64,000 nt of DNA, from assembly GCA_030445745.1 (NCBI GenBank), contig JASUTE010000002.1, forward strand, positions 94,859 to 158,858, read 5' to 3'. Below the pieces are notes generated by a model that was not told where the DNA came from, did not search any database, and was given only the letters and a program-made list of their open reading frames with translations. Shown in pieces: positions 1 through 8,836 of the stretch (position 1 is its first letter; every line of letters begins with the position of its first letter). The position numbers and the translations under genes are program-made. The DNA is from Candidatus Cloacimonadota bacterium. Its GTDB lineage: Bacteria; Cloacimonadota; Cloacimonadia; Cloacimonadales; TCS61.

Positions 1-705
1 TTGAAAATTTATATCACCTGGTTCAAAATCGGGCTGCCATTCTGTTTCCGGACATATTATTAGCTCTTTTACTATTTTTCCATCATCGGTTTCTATGCCG
101 GGATAATTTTCATTATCGGGCTGCAGACCTTCCTGCAAAGAGGTGCGGGTAAGAAAAGTGCTAAAAAGTTCATCTGGGTTAGCAGAGTTTATGTCTGCTT
201 CTTGGCCGGCGCCAGCATGGAAAATAATAAAAGAGTCGTATTTATCAAAATCTACAAAATTATCAGCAGCTTGAATAGTTGCTTGAGCAAATTCGCTAAC
301 CCTTTCCAACTCTTTATCATCATCGCCATAGTATTCCATAGTTTGCGGTAGCGTTATTACAGAATCTACTACGGTGTAGTTATCTTCGCTAAGAATAAAA
401 TTACCGTGGGAGGCATCTTGCAAATAACAGGAAAGATGGAACATATAGCGCTGAAAATAGGCTTTATTGTGAGGAATAGAATCTGGATAAGTTGGTTCGG
501 TAATAAATTCTACATCCTGAAATTGAGCACGTAATACCAAGATACTATCTGGCATATTGCTGCTTTTTGTATTGGGAGCGGGACGAAAAATTTCCGAATT
601 ATATTCCTGATAATTTTGGAAATCACTTTTTTTGGCTGGATGCGGTGGCACAGCCAGTAACATAGCTGAAGCTATAAGAAGAGTCACAAATAAAATTTTT
701 TTCAT
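1..705 (-). CDS. secreted M6 (immune inhibitor A)-like metalloprotease, N-terminal part
   Basis: The ATG is at 705, with a GGAAGG ribosome site just upstream. The frame stays open to the window edge (235 residues), so the 3' end is missing. The first ~18 residues (MKKILFVTLLIASAMLLA) are a signal peptide. The mature part has the look of M6-peptidase pro/N-terminal regions: a strand reading SILVLRAQFQDVEF, a YYGDDD segment, and DSFIIFHAGAGQE, which resembles the strand-turn before the zinc site in that family. The HExxH zinc motif would lie beyond the edge, so catalytic activity is not shown. Given the other protease with a T9SS tail in this window, export to the cell surface is plausible. The family call is from memory of motifs. 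Confidence 0.6.
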   Translation of the reverse strand, partial: MKKILFVTLLIASAMLLAVPPHPAKKSDFQNYQEYNSEIFRPAPNTKSSNMPDSILVLRAQFQDVEFITEPTYPDSIPHNKAYFQRYMFHLSCYLQDASHGNFILSEDNYTVVDSVITLPQTMEYYGDDDKELERVSEFAQATIQAADNFVDFDKYDSFIIFHAGAGQEADINSANPDELFSTFLTRTSLQEGLQPDNENYPGIETDDGKIVKELIICPETEWQPDFEPGDINFQ

Positions 706-715
706 AATTCCTTCC

Positions 716-756
716 AAAAAATGAAACACCCTCCTATCATAGAAAGACAAGAGGGT
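716..756 (-). terminator. rho-independent terminator after the zinc-ribbon gene
   Basis: On the minus strand an 11-bp stem (ACCCTCTTGTC pairing with GATAGGAGGGT, with two G-T wobbles) closes a 7-base loop. It is followed a few bases on by a run of six T. It separates the efp/zinc-ribbon pair from the downstream secreted protease gene. Confidence 0.6.
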
Positions 757-790
757 ATCTCAAGGGGAGGGTTTGCGTTTTGGGAATTTT

Positions 791-997
791 TTAAAGTTTT
801 CCAGACATTATATCTTTTTCATTACATTTACAAATATCAACAAATTCGTACTTAGGCGCCCATTTACCAGATTTAGATTTAACATTTCTAACTAACTTGA
901 CCTTTTTTATTTCAGTATCACATTTTGGGCAAATAACCTTACCTTCAGTACTAATTTCGTGAGCTAATTTTGCTGAGAACGATCTTCCTTTAGGCAT
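791..997 (-). CDS. small zinc-ribbon protein
   Basis: This is a 68-residue basic protein. One CPKC knuckle lies near residue 23 and a CKC pair near residue 56, with an HEI motif between the N-terminus and the first knuckle. That spacing fits a small single zinc ribbon. It starts 20 bases after the stop of efp in the same direction, so the two are probably co-transcribed. Its length, positive charge and EF-P linkage suggest a role near nucleic acid or ribosomes, but no specific family was recognised. A good terminator follows it. Confidence 0.7.
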   Translation of the reverse strand: MPKGRSFSAKLAHEISTEGKVICPKCDTEIKKVKLVRNVKSKSGKWAPKYEFVDICKCNEKDIMSGKL

Positions 998-1017
998 TTT
1001 GCATCACTCCTTTCAAG

Positions 1018-1581
1018 TTATTGAACTCTCTCTATATATTCACCGGTTCTAGTATCAATTTTTATTTTATCCCCTCTTTCTATGAAGAAGGGAACAGTAA
1101 TATCCAAACCGCGGTCGGTAACCGCTTTTTTGCCGCTGGCAGAAGCAGTGTTGCCTTTCACATTTGGTTCACATTCGGCAACTTCTTGTATTACTGTAAC
1201 CGGCAATTCTATTCCTAAAATATTTCCATCTGGGTCGAGTTTCATAGCTACTTCCATATTTTCTACCAGATATTTGTCAAGCTCTCCAATCTGTTCTTTA
1301 GGAACATGCATCTGTTCGTAGGTATCGGAATCCATGAAAACATAGAAATTGCCGTCGTAGTAAAGATATTCTTTCTTTTGCTTTTCCACACGCACTTCTT
1401 CTATTTTTTCACTGGTACGGAAAGTATTTTCTATCAGCTTGCCATTTTCAATATTTTTAAGTTTAGTACGTACAAAAGCAGCGCCTTTACCCGGCTTCAC
1501 ATGCAAAAATTCTGTAACTTCGTAAAGCCCATTTTTGAACTTAATAATCATGCCGTTCCTTATATCGGAAGTAGACGCCAT
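1018..1581 (-). CDS. efp: elongation factor P
   Basis: EF-P enters the ribosomal E site and relieves stalling at consecutive prolines. The 187-residue product has the KOW-like N-terminal domain, then PGKGAAFVRTKLKN, where Lys32 matches the position modified with beta-lysine, rhamnose (Arg in those species) or related groups. Two OB domains follow, ending in the usual DTRTGEYIERV. The open frame reaches back to 1692, but that extension is hydrophobic and unlike EF-P. The ATG at 1581 gives the normal length and has an AAAGGG site upstream. No EpmA/EpmB modification gene was seen in the window. Confidence 0.96.
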   Translation of the reverse strand: MASTSDIRNGMIIKFKNGLYEVTEFLHVKPGKGAAFVRTKLKNIENGKLIENTFRTSEKIEEVRVEKQKKEYLYYDGNFYVFMDSDTYEQMHVPKEQIGELDKYLVENMEVAMKLDPDGNILGIELPVTVIQEVAECEPNVKGNTASASGKKAVTDRGLDITVPFFIERGDKIKIDTRTGEYIERVQ

Positions 1582-1759
1582 TTTTTCGACCCTTTCTGCT
1601 TTTTTAATTCTAGAAAACACAAAATTTATAAAATACCCAAATATGGCAAGGAAAAAATATAAAATAAGCGAAAAAAAGGATAAAATTGACAAACAGATTT
1701 ATCTTATTTTTTTTGTATGACCGAATTTAAATATCGTTTTTAAAAAATAAGGAGACAGA

Positions 1760-2986
1760 ATGAAAATTAAAATGATTCTATTGTTAACTTGTCTGGCCAC
1801 TCTTCTGGGTGCCAATTCAATATTCTCCTATCAGGGGTTACCTATGGCAAATTATGGTTACGATGTTTATAGTGTAGGCATGGGTAGCTCTGGCAGTGCC
1901 GATTTTTTTAGGATAAATACAAATTACACTAATCCAGCGGTAGCTACCAACATCAATAAGGTGATTTTTTCTACCTCTTTAGCTTTCGGCTACCAGTGGT
2001 ACGAATCTGAAAACAATAGTTACCGAGATGACGGGCTTACTTTTCCCTATTTCACTTTTGCTTTTCCAATAAATAATCATAAATTTGGATTCAGCTTCAA
2101 TACTTATCTTTCTGGAAACCTAGAGTCTTCCGTAGATAAAAGTTGGGAAGACCAGCAGGGAAATAGCTATAATTTTGTGGAAACAAGCAAAATAAGCTCA
2201 AACATATATAGAGCTGATATTTTCTATGCTTATAAAAATCCCATTGTAAATTTTGGAATAGCTGGCAATTACTACCTGGGACACAGAACTTCCTACTGGG
2301 AAACAGAATTTGAAGAAGAACTTCTGAATAATAAATATGAATCGGAAAAAGAGTTCAAAAACCCAGGTCTTACAGTTGGATTAAGCAAAAAATGGGACAA
2401 AATTTCTGTAGGACTGAGTTATGCTATTAAAACGGATTTGAATGGAGAATATAGTTTTAAATACAATCACGAACCTTATGAAGATATTATTGGTGAAGAC
2501 AGCAAATTGTTTACAGTTCCAGCTCGCTATAATGCCAGCCTTACCTACAAAATTAACGAAAAATATAAAACATCCTGCGACTTAATATGGGAAGAGTGGG
2601 ATTCGATTTCTGATAATTATCATAATAGCTATCAACTGAGTTTGGGAGTAGCCTACGACCCATTGAGTGGATATGGAGAATGGTATGAACAAATTCCTCT
2701 GCGAGCAGGTGGATATGTTCGTAAATTGCCTTTTAACAGTGTAAATGGTGAGGAGATTTGGGAACAATCTTTATCTTTCGGAACTTCTATTCCACTTAGA
2801 ACTCCTGGAAAAAAGATAGATTTAGCTGCTCAATATACCGATAGAGGGAAAATATCTGAAAATCAATATCGGGATAAAAACCTTATGTTCCACATCGGTA
2901 TCACCGGCTTTGATATTTTTAAGAAGCGATATAAAAAAATAGCACCGCGAGAAATTCCTAAACCGGATAAAAAAAATGAGTTTTAA
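1760..2986 (+). CDS. outer-membrane beta-barrel protein, FadL/OmpP1-like
   Basis: The 408-residue product has a signal peptide (MKIKMILLLTCLATLLGANS). It is followed by alternating aromatic and polar strands of the kind seen in large outer-membrane barrels. The N-terminal part (SVGMGSSGSADFFRINTNYTNPAVAT) resembles the FadL/OmpP1 group, where an NPA motif sits in the hatch region. Most of the rest reads as paired strands with short turns. The tail is a lysine/proline-rich segment after the last strand. The substrate is unknown; hydrophobic compounds are typical for the family. AGGAGA lies 4 bases before the ATG. The 3' end overlaps the next gene by 11 bases. Confidence 0.75.
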   Translation: MKIKMILLLTCLATLLGANSIFSYQGLPMANYGYDVYSVGMGSSGSADFFRINTNYTNPAVATNINKVIFSTSLAFGYQWYESENNSYRDDGLTFPYFTFAFPINNHKFGFSFNTYLSGNLESSVDKSWEDQQGNSYNFVETSKISSNIYRADIFYAYKNPIVNFGIAGNYYLGHRTSYWETEFEEELLNNKYESEKEFKNPGLTVGLSKKWDKISVGLSYAIKTDLNGEYSFKYNHEPYEDIIGEDSKLFTVPARYNASLTYKINEKYKTSCDLIWEEWDSISDNYHNSYQLSLGVAYDPLSGYGEWYEQIPLRAGGYVRKLPFNSVNGEEIWEQSLSFGTSIPLRTPGKKIDLAAQYTDRGKISENQYRDKNLMFHIGITGFDIFKKRYKKIAPREIPKPDKKNEF

Positions 2987-4529
2987 ATGGAATATTAAAG
3001 CTGACAGCTCCTTGCCTTTATTACAGCAAATTTATAAAAGCAGACAATATCCGCCGAGCTTTTTTACCGATACTATTCAATCTCTACCGCCTATTTCTGC
3101 TATGAAAGACCTGGAAAAAGCTGCTGAGAAGATAATTCAGGCTGTAATAAAAAAAGAAAAAATAATCATATTTGGTCACGATGATGTGGATGGCATAACA
3201 GCTACCTACATTTTATTTGATTTTTTGGAAAAACTAGGTTCACAAAACCACTATTACTACATTCCCAATCGTAACTTGGAAGCTCATGGTATGCAGGAAG
3301 GTTTTTTTAGAAAGGTTAAACAGAAACAGATAGATCTGGTTATTACAGTTGATGGTGGCATTTCCGATTTTGACGCAGTAGATAAATTACAACAGATGGG
3401 CAAAGAGGTTATTATTACCGATCATCACATTGTGCAGGAAAAAGTACCCGAGGCCTATGCTGTGGTTAACCCTAAACAAGCTGATTGTGATTATCCTTTC
3501 GATATGATTTCCGGTGTTACGATTTCTTATTTTCTGGTTCAAAAAATTGCAGAGAAATTGGCTACAGAGGTAGATGCTAATTATCTTTTTTGGGTAGCAG
3601 CAGGCAGTATTGCCGACAAAGTACCGATGGTGGGAGTAAACCGGACATTGGTGCGGCATGTTTTAAGTAATTGGCATCTATTCAATGATTCCACCCTACT
3701 TCATCTAAAAGATTTTTTGTGGGAAGCAGATAGTTTTCGTTCCAAAATGGGCATGATAAATTTTATCAATCGGCTTTTTGCTAATGGACGTAAACCAAGA
3801 GGTGAAAATCTATCATTAAAAACCCTACTGGTGCCAGATTCTGAAAAACATAAACTACTTTTGAACCTGATGAACGCTATGAACAAACGCGAAAAAGAAT
3901 CGGAAGAAATGCAAAAAAAATTGGAAAAAATTATAGGGCAAAATAAAATAAATAAATGTTTTATATATTACGATGAAGAAGATATTATCGACCATTCTTA
4001 TTTGGGGCGAGTTGCTTCGGTTGTAGCTGGTGAGTACAAGGTTCCGGCGATATTGCTGAAGCAAAAAAATGGTAAATTAGTCTGCGAAGCGCGTTCTACC
4101 AAAGGATTTGATTTAATGAATATGTTTAAACAACTCGAACCTTTATTAATTCAATTTGGTGGCCATATGCAGGCAGCCGGTTTTTCTGCTAATCCTCAGA
4201 AAAAAGATGCCATTGTTAGCGCTGCTAAAGAATTTATTGCAGAGCACAAAGATGATATTTGCCGGGCACAGACTTTAGATATTGATGCAATTCTTACTTA
4301 CCAGAATGTTGAAGAGTTTTACAATCTACTTTACGATGAGATAGATATTTTACAACCATTTGGCCAACAAAATCCACCACCAGTCTTTTTATTCCGTAAT
4401 TTCGATGTTACCCGCAATTTTTTCTATGCTGGAAAATTAAAGAGCAATTTTGAACCAGGAAAACTATACGATGTGGTGTTCACCCTGAACGGCAGTAATC
4501 CTAAAATAATAGATTATAAAGGAGTATAG
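2976..4529 (+). CDS. recJ: RecJ-like DHH single-strand exonuclease
   Basis: This is a 517-residue DHH/DHHA1 phosphoesterase. Motif I is FGHDDVDGITAT, motif II is VDGGISD, and the DHH motif is in ITDHHIVQEKVPEA. The DHHA1 domain carries FGGHMQAAGF, and a C-terminal OB-like part follows. This order matches RecJ, which degrades single-stranded DNA 5'-3' in repair with Mn/Mg ions. It is shorter than the E. coli enzyme (577), so a more general DHH phosphoesterase role cannot be excluded. The ATG lies inside the end of the barrel-protein gene. Confidence 0.85.
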   Translation: MSFKWNIKADSSLPLLQQIYKSRQYPPSFFTDTIQSLPPISAMKDLEKAAEKIIQAVIKKEKIIIFGHDDVDGITATYILFDFLEKLGSQNHYYYIPNRNLEAHGMQEGFFRKVKQKQIDLVITVDGGISDFDAVDKLQQMGKEVIITDHHIVQEKVPEAYAVVNPKQADCDYPFDMISGVTISYFLVQKIAEKLATEVDANYLFWVAAGSIADKVPMVGVNRTLVRHVLSNWHLFNDSTLLHLKDFLWEADSFRSKMGMINFINRLFANGRKPRGENLSLKTLLVPDSEKHKLLLNLMNAMNKREKESEEMQKKLEKIIGQNKINKCFIYYDEEDIIDHSYLGRVASVVAGEYKVPAILLKQKNGKLVCEARSTKGFDLMNMFKQLEPLLIQFGGHMQAAGFSANPQKKDAIVSAAKEFIAEHKDDICRAQTLDIDAILTYQNVEEFYNLLYDEIDILQPFGQQNPPPVFLFRNFDVTRNFFYAGKLKSNFEPGKLYDVVFTLNGSNPKIIDYKGV

Positions 4530-4536
4530 GACAATT

Positions 4537-4713
4537 ATGAAAATTAATAGAAATTTATGCGATGTATGTGGAACTTGCGCAGCAGTTTGTTCTGTGGCAG
4601 CTATCACTATTTCCGAATTTAAAGTGGAGATAGATAACGAAGTGTGTATTAACTGCGGGAATTGTAAATTGGTATGTCCTATTAAGGCGATAGAGGGAGG
4701 TGAAGATGATTAA
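4537..4713 (+). CDS. small 2[4Fe-4S] ferredoxin
   Basis: A 58-residue protein made almost entirely of two cluster motifs: Cys8, 11, 14 and 18, then Cys37, 40, 43 and 47. The second motif is followed by Pro, while the first has Ser where Pro is usual. This is a bacterial-type electron carrier of the dicluster family. It overlaps the start of the geranylgeranyl reductase gene by 8 bases, which implies coupled translation and points to it as the electron donor for that enzyme. An equivalent ferredoxin-reductase pairing is known in methanogen archaea. Confidence 0.9.
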   Translation: MKINRNLCDVCGTCAAVCSVAAITISEFKVEIDNEVCINCGNCKLVCPIKAIEGGEDD

Positions 4714-5899
4714 AGACAGATATGATGTAGTAGTTATTGGAGCTGGCCCTGCAGGAAGTGTAGCTGCGCGTTTTGCCGCAGAAAACGGTGCTTCAGTACT
4801 GATTTTGGAAAGAGATAGAGAACCAGGTGTGCCGGTGAGATGTGGCGAAGGGGTTTCCCATGAAGGTATTAAACCTTTTATTGAAATAGATGAGAGATGG
4901 ATAGCTACTAAAATAAAGACCGCAGGCTTACATGCACCAAATGGGCAAAATGCGGTGATGTATAATAACGGGGATGGTTATATTTTGGAAAGAAGGATCT
5001 TCGATACAGAATTGTGCAATATAGCCTGCCGCAAAGGTGCCAACCTGCTTACCAAAGCCGATGCGATTGGCTTAGTTTGGGAAAATGAGAAAATAGTCGG
5101 TGTGGAATATAACCATTTGAACCAAAAAAAGATAGTGAAATGCGATATTGTAATTGGCGCAGATGGAGTGGAATCTCAGGTAGGCAACTGGGCAGGTATT
5201 GATACCAGTGTCAAGCTTGCTGATATAGATACTTGTGTGCAATATACTTTAACTGATATAGAAATTGAAGATAAAGAAAGATGTGAATTCTATTTTGGAA
5301 CTAAGGTATCACCTGGTGGCTATATTTGGATCTTTCCTAAAGGAAACAATACAGCAAATGTGGGTGTCGGCATAGCAGGTAGTTTGGCTAAGGATAAAGG
5401 GCCTAAAGAATATCTTGATGAATTTGTAGCTAAGCATTTTCCCCAAGCTAGCGTGAACTGTATCATTTATGGCGGTGTGCCTACCTCTGCTACCTTACAT
5501 GAAATTGTAAAAGACAATTTGCTGCTGGTGGGAGATGCTGCCAGACAGGTTAATCCCTTAACTGGGGGCGGAATTGTACAGGGAATGATAGCTGCCAGTA
5601 TTGCTGGCAAAGTAGCTGCAGAAGCTGTTCAAAAAGCTGATTTTAGTAAAAAATTCCTAAAAAAATATAGGGAACAATGGGATAAACGCCTGGGTAATAA
5701 ACAAAAAACCATGTACAAAATGAAAGATAAATTCATGGCTATGGATGATGACCGTTTTAATAATTTGGTAGGAATTTGCCAAAAAATACCTAAAGATAAA
5801 TTTAGTTTGAAAGTACTATTACGAGAGGTCGTGAAAGGTGATCCTAAAATGATGATGGAGCTGGCAAAAGCTTTTGTGATAAGCAAAGTTAAGATGTAA
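4706..5899 (+). CDS. geranylgeranyl reductase family flavoprotein
   Basis: This FAD-dependent enzyme belongs to the family that saturates isoprenoid chains (archaeal lipids, phytyl groups, polyprenols). The N-terminus has the dinucleotide-binding GAGPAGS, then VRCGEGVS, which is typical of this family. GDAARQVNPLTGGGI, the second FAD motif, lies near residue 275. From the ATG at 4706 it has 397 residues. A GTG at 4700 is also possible, but GGAGG at 4696 favours the ATG. It follows and overlaps a ferredoxin gene, and a lipid-alcohol kinase gene follows 4 bases later. The substrate (C20 diether, polyprenol or menaquinone chain) cannot be decided from sequence. Confidence 0.88.
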   Translation: MIKDRYDVVVIGAGPAGSVAARFAAENGASVLILERDREPGVPVRCGEGVSHEGIKPFIEIDERWIATKIKTAGLHAPNGQNAVMYNNGDGYILERRIFDTELCNIACRKGANLLTKADAIGLVWENEKIVGVEYNHLNQKKIVKCDIVIGADGVESQVGNWAGIDTSVKLADIDTCVQYTLTDIEIEDKERCEFYFGTKVSPGGYIWIFPKGNNTANVGVGIAGSLAKDKGPKEYLDEFVAKHFPQASVNCIIYGGVPTSATLHEIVKDNLLLVGDAARQVNPLTGGGIVQGMIAASIAGKVAAEAVQKADFSKKFLKKYREQWDKRLGNKQKTMYKMKDKFMAMDDDRFNNLVGICQKIPKDKFSLKVLLREVVKGDPKMMMELAKAFVISKVKM

Positions 5900-5903
5900 A
5901 AAG

Positions 5904-6515
5904 ATGTCTAAGGTAACTAAATCGGAAATTTACAGAAAAGCAATCCATGTAAGTTCGCTAATAATTCCCTTTACCTTCAGATATTTGCTGCATAGCAACG
6001 TAGAGGTAGCGGTTTTATATTTTTTATTACCGCTTAGCATAGGTTTGTTAGTTTTTGAGATCTTGCGATTAGAGCACCGAACATTTAAAAGGTTTTTCTG
6101 GATTTTTTTTGGGATAGTACTGCGTAAGCACGAGCGAAGTGATTTCACAGGAGCTACTTATCTTTTAGTTTCTTCTATGATCTGCATTTCGCTATTTCCC
6201 AAAGATATCGCCTTTATATCGCTGTCATTTTTAGCAATAGGAGATACTTTAGCAGCGATAGTGGGCATAAGCTTAGGTAAGCGTAAGCTTCCTAAAAGTA
6301 AAAAAAGCATAGAAGGAAGTTTAGCTTGTTTTATTGGGACCTTTGTTTTTGCCATGTTCTTTTTAAATCCACAAAAATATGCTATTCCGCTTATAGCTTT
6401 GGCTGGTGCCATTGCTGCCACCATTGCTGAATCATCGCGCATAGCTATCGATGATAATGTGAAAATTCCAATATTTTCCGGGCTTGTAATGATAGTAGTG
6501 AATATATTTGTGTGA
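5904..6515 (+). CDS. polyprenol/phytol kinase-like membrane protein (SEC59/VTE5/DGK1 family)
   Basis: The 203-residue product has about six hydrophobic helices. Its motifs belong to the CTP-dependent lipid kinase family: an early RKAIH, a GDTLAAIVG stretch followed by GKRKLPKSKKSIEGS, and DNVKIPIFSG near the C-terminus. Relatives phosphorylate dolichol, phytol or diacylglycerol with CTP. Its place directly after the geranylgeranyl reductase and before a polyprenyl-phosphate-type GT2 suggests it makes or recycles the phosphorylated isoprenoid carrier. A CTP:lipid cytidylyltransferase of the related superfamily is the main alternative. Confidence 0.8.
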   Translation: MSKVTKSEIYRKAIHVSSLIIPFTFRYLLHSNVEVAVLYFLLPLSIGLLVFEILRLEHRTFKRFFWIFFGIVLRKHERSDFTGATYLLVSSMICISLFPKDIAFISLSFLAIGDTLAAIVGISLGKRKLPKSKKSIEGSLACFIGTFVFAMFFLNPQKYAIPLIALAGAIAATIAESSRIAIDDNVKIPIFSGLVMIVVNIFV

Positions 6516-6529
6516 AAAAGGAAGAAAGT

Positions 6530-7468
6530 ATGAAAATTTCCTTTGTAATTCCAATTTTTAATGAAGAGAAAAGCTTACCAAAATTGTATAAAGAGATTGT
6601 GCAATACACACCGGAATCAAATTTCGAGATAATATTTATTGATGATGGCAGCACTGATAGCAGCTTTGTCCAGATGCAAAAAATAGCTAAAGAAGATAAA
6701 CGGGTGAGGATAGTAAAATTCCGCAAGAATTTTGGTAAATCTGCAGCATTAAAAGTAGGTTTTAATCGTGCTAGCGGAGAGATAATATTCACTATGGATG
6801 CAGATTTGCAAGATAATCCAGCAGAAATTCCGAACTTTATTAGTAAATTGGAAGAGGGTTACGATTTGGTATCTGGCTGGAAGAAAAAACGCCACGACCC
6901 GCTCAGCAAGACTATACCCTCTAAATTTTTCAACTGGTTCAATAGGAAAGCCTTTAAGCTAAAATTGCACGATTTTAACTGCGGCTTCAAAGCTTATAGA
7001 AGGGAATTGGTGGAAGAATTAGATCTATACGGAGAGATGCACCGTTATATTCCAGCTTTAGCTCACAGCAAAGGTTTTAAGATAGCCGAAATTCCCGTTG
7101 AACACCGAAAGCGTGAATTTGGTAGTTCTAAATATGGGGCAGAACGATATCTACGGGGTTTTTTGGATTTTTTAACTGTGAAATTGATAACTAGCTATAT
7201 TCATAGCCCTCTTTACCTTTTTGGAAGAATAGGTGCTAGCGTGAGTATAGTGGGAATTCTAATAGGTTTGTATCTTACTATAATGAAATATTTCTACCAC
7301 CAACCATTGTATAATAGACCACTATTGTTCTTGGCTATACTGCTTATTGTAGTAGGATTGCAATTTTTTAGTATTGGCTTGCTAGCAGAACTAATAGTAA
7401 GCCAAAATAGAAACAAAAACCAAGAAGATAAAATTTTCATTGAAAAATTGATAAACTTTAAGGAGTGA
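6530..7468 (+). CDS. GT2 glycosyltransferase, polyprenyl-phosphate sugar synthase type (DPM1/GtrB-like)
   Basis: The soluble GT2 domain opens with ISFVIPIFNEEKSL. It has the IFIDDGSTD nucleotide-binding motif and TMDADLQDNP with the metal-binding DxD. Two C-terminal membrane helices (about residues 225-300) match the GtrB/DPM type, which moves a sugar from UDP or GDP onto a polyprenyl phosphate. A GTG at 6512 overlaps the previous stop, but the ATG at 6530 has AAGGA at the right distance. Neighbours on both sides (lipid-alcohol kinase, UDP-sugar pyrophosphorylase) fit synthesis of polyprenyl-phosphate glucose or a similar sugar. Confidence 0.85.
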   Translation: MKISFVIPIFNEEKSLPKLYKEIVQYTPESNFEIIFIDDGSTDSSFVQMQKIAKEDKRVRIVKFRKNFGKSAALKVGFNRASGEIIFTMDADLQDNPAEIPNFISKLEEGYDLVSGWKKKRHDPLSKTIPSKFFNWFNRKAFKLKLHDFNCGFKAYRRELVEELDLYGEMHRYIPALAHSKGFKIAEIPVEHRKREFGSSKYGAERYLRGFLDFLTVKLITSYIHSPLYLFGRIGASVSIVGILIGLYLTIMKYFYHQPLYNRPLLFLAILLIVVGLQFFSIGLLAELIVSQNRNKNQEDKIFIEKLINFKE

Positions 7469-7471
7469 GAG

Positions 7472-8836
7472 ATGGGTAATTTGCAAAAATTTAAAGAAAA
7501 GATGCAACAAGCAGGTTTAAATGAAATTGTAATAGATTCTTTTGCATATTATTTCCAGAAAGTTTTAGCCGGAGAGACGGGAAAATTAAGTGAAGAAGTT
7601 ATTTCACCTCCCAGCGACGGGAATGTGGTTTTTCACAATAATTTGGGAAAAGGAGATAAAGACGATCTTCAGCAATTAGCCGTTATAAAGCTAAATGGTG
7701 GCTTGGGAACTAGTATGGGACTGAAACAAGCTAAATCGCTTATAGAGGTGAAAAATGAATTGAATTTTTTGGATATAATTGCCCGACAGATTTTGCATCT
7801 GCGTAAAAAGACTAAAAAATCCATACCCCTTTTGTTTATGAATAGTTTTAATACCCGCCAAGATACTCTGGATCACTTAAAAAAATATTCTGACCTTAAA
7901 GTAGATGACTTACCCTTGGATTTCCTACAAAATAAGTTTCCTAAAATTAGGCAGAAGGATTTATCTCCGCTACAAGAAACCGATGACAAGCTAAATTGGA
8001 ATCCACCTGGCCATGGCGAAATCTATTTAGTTTTGCAACTTTCAGGGATTTTAGGAAAATTATTAGAAAAGGGTTATCGGTATGCGTTTGTTTCCAATTC
8101 CGATAATTTAGGAGCTGTAGTCGATACTTCCATACTTTCCTATATGAAGAAAGAAAAAATACCGTTTATCATGGAAGTTTGTCGTCGTACAGCCATGGAT
8201 AAAAAGGGAGGACACTTAGCTGAAACTAAGGATAATGGCTTAATTTTACGCGAAGTAGCTCAATGTCCAGCTGCTGAAATAGATAAATTCCAGGATATCC
8301 TTCGCTACAAATATTTTAATACTAATAACATTTGGATAGATTTATTAGCTTTAAAGAGAAAATTAAATCAAAACGAAGGCAGACTAAATTTAACAATGAT
8401 ACTCAACAGCAAAACAGTAAAGGGAGAGCCAGTTTATCAGATAGAAACAGCTATGGGAGCAGCTATAGCGGAATTCGAAAACGCAAAAGCTGTTGTAATA
8501 GAACGTGATAGATTTATACCGGTAAAAAAAACTAATGAGCTGTTAGCTTTGCTTTCCGATGCTTATCAACTACAAGAAGATTTTAAATTAAAATTGTCTT
8601 CAGCTTTACAAACTTCACCCAATATAGCTCTTGATGCTGATTATTATACAACTTTAGATCAATTTTACCAACACTTTATACAAATTCCATCCCTAAAAAA
8701 ATGTGAAGAACTTAATGTGTTGGGAGAGGTTTTCTTTAAAGAAAATGTTAACATAGGAGGTAGAGTAAAAATAGAGGCTTCCCAACCAGCAGAGATCATA
8801 AACAAAAATTTAGAAAATACTACACTAAAATTATAA
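7472..8836 (+). CDS. UTP-glucose-1-phosphate uridylyltransferase, eukaryote-type (UDPGP family)
   Basis: 454 residues of the UDPGP family rather than the bacterial GalU fold. The nucleotide loop reads KLNGGLGTSMGLKQAKS, with the catalytic lysine at its end. NPPGHGEIY and the VSNSDNLG uridine-binding segment follow, and a beta-helix-like tail ends the protein. The enzyme makes UDP-glucose from UTP and glucose-1-phosphate. It lies 3 bases after the GT2 gene, so it probably supplies that enzyme. Its last 6 bases overlap the end of the convergent sigma-factor gene, with no room for a terminator between them. Confidence 0.9.
   Translation: MGNLQKFKEKMQQAGLNEIVIDSFAYYFQKVLAGETGKLSEEVISPPSDGNVVFHNNLGKGDKDDLQQLAVIKLNGGLGTSMGLKQAKSLIEVKNELNFLDIIARQILHLRKKTKKSIPLLFMNSFNTRQDTLDHLKKYSDLKVDDLPLDFLQNKFPKIRQKDLSPLQETDDKLNWNPPGHGEIYLVLQLSGILGKLLEKGYRYAFVSNSDNLGAVVDTSILSYMKKEKIPFIMEVCRRTAMDKKGGHLAETKDNGLILREVAQCPAAEIDKFQDILRYKYFNTNNIWIDLLALKRKLNQNEGRLNLTMILNSKTVKGEPVYQIETAMGAAIAEFENAKAVVIERDRFIPVKKTNELLALLSDAYQLQEDFKLKLSSALQTSPNIALDADYYTTLDQFYQHFIQIPSLKKCEELNVLGEVFFKENVNIGGRVKIEASQPAEIINKNLENTTLKL

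Noticed and set aside
1582..1692. N-terminal extension of efp
   Set aside because: Hydrophobic extension is not part of EF-P; the ATG at 1581 gives the family length and has a ribosome site.
1686..1720. TTGACA between efp and the barrel-protein gene as a promoter
   Set aside because: No -10 box at a sensible distance could be found, so it was not listed as a feature.
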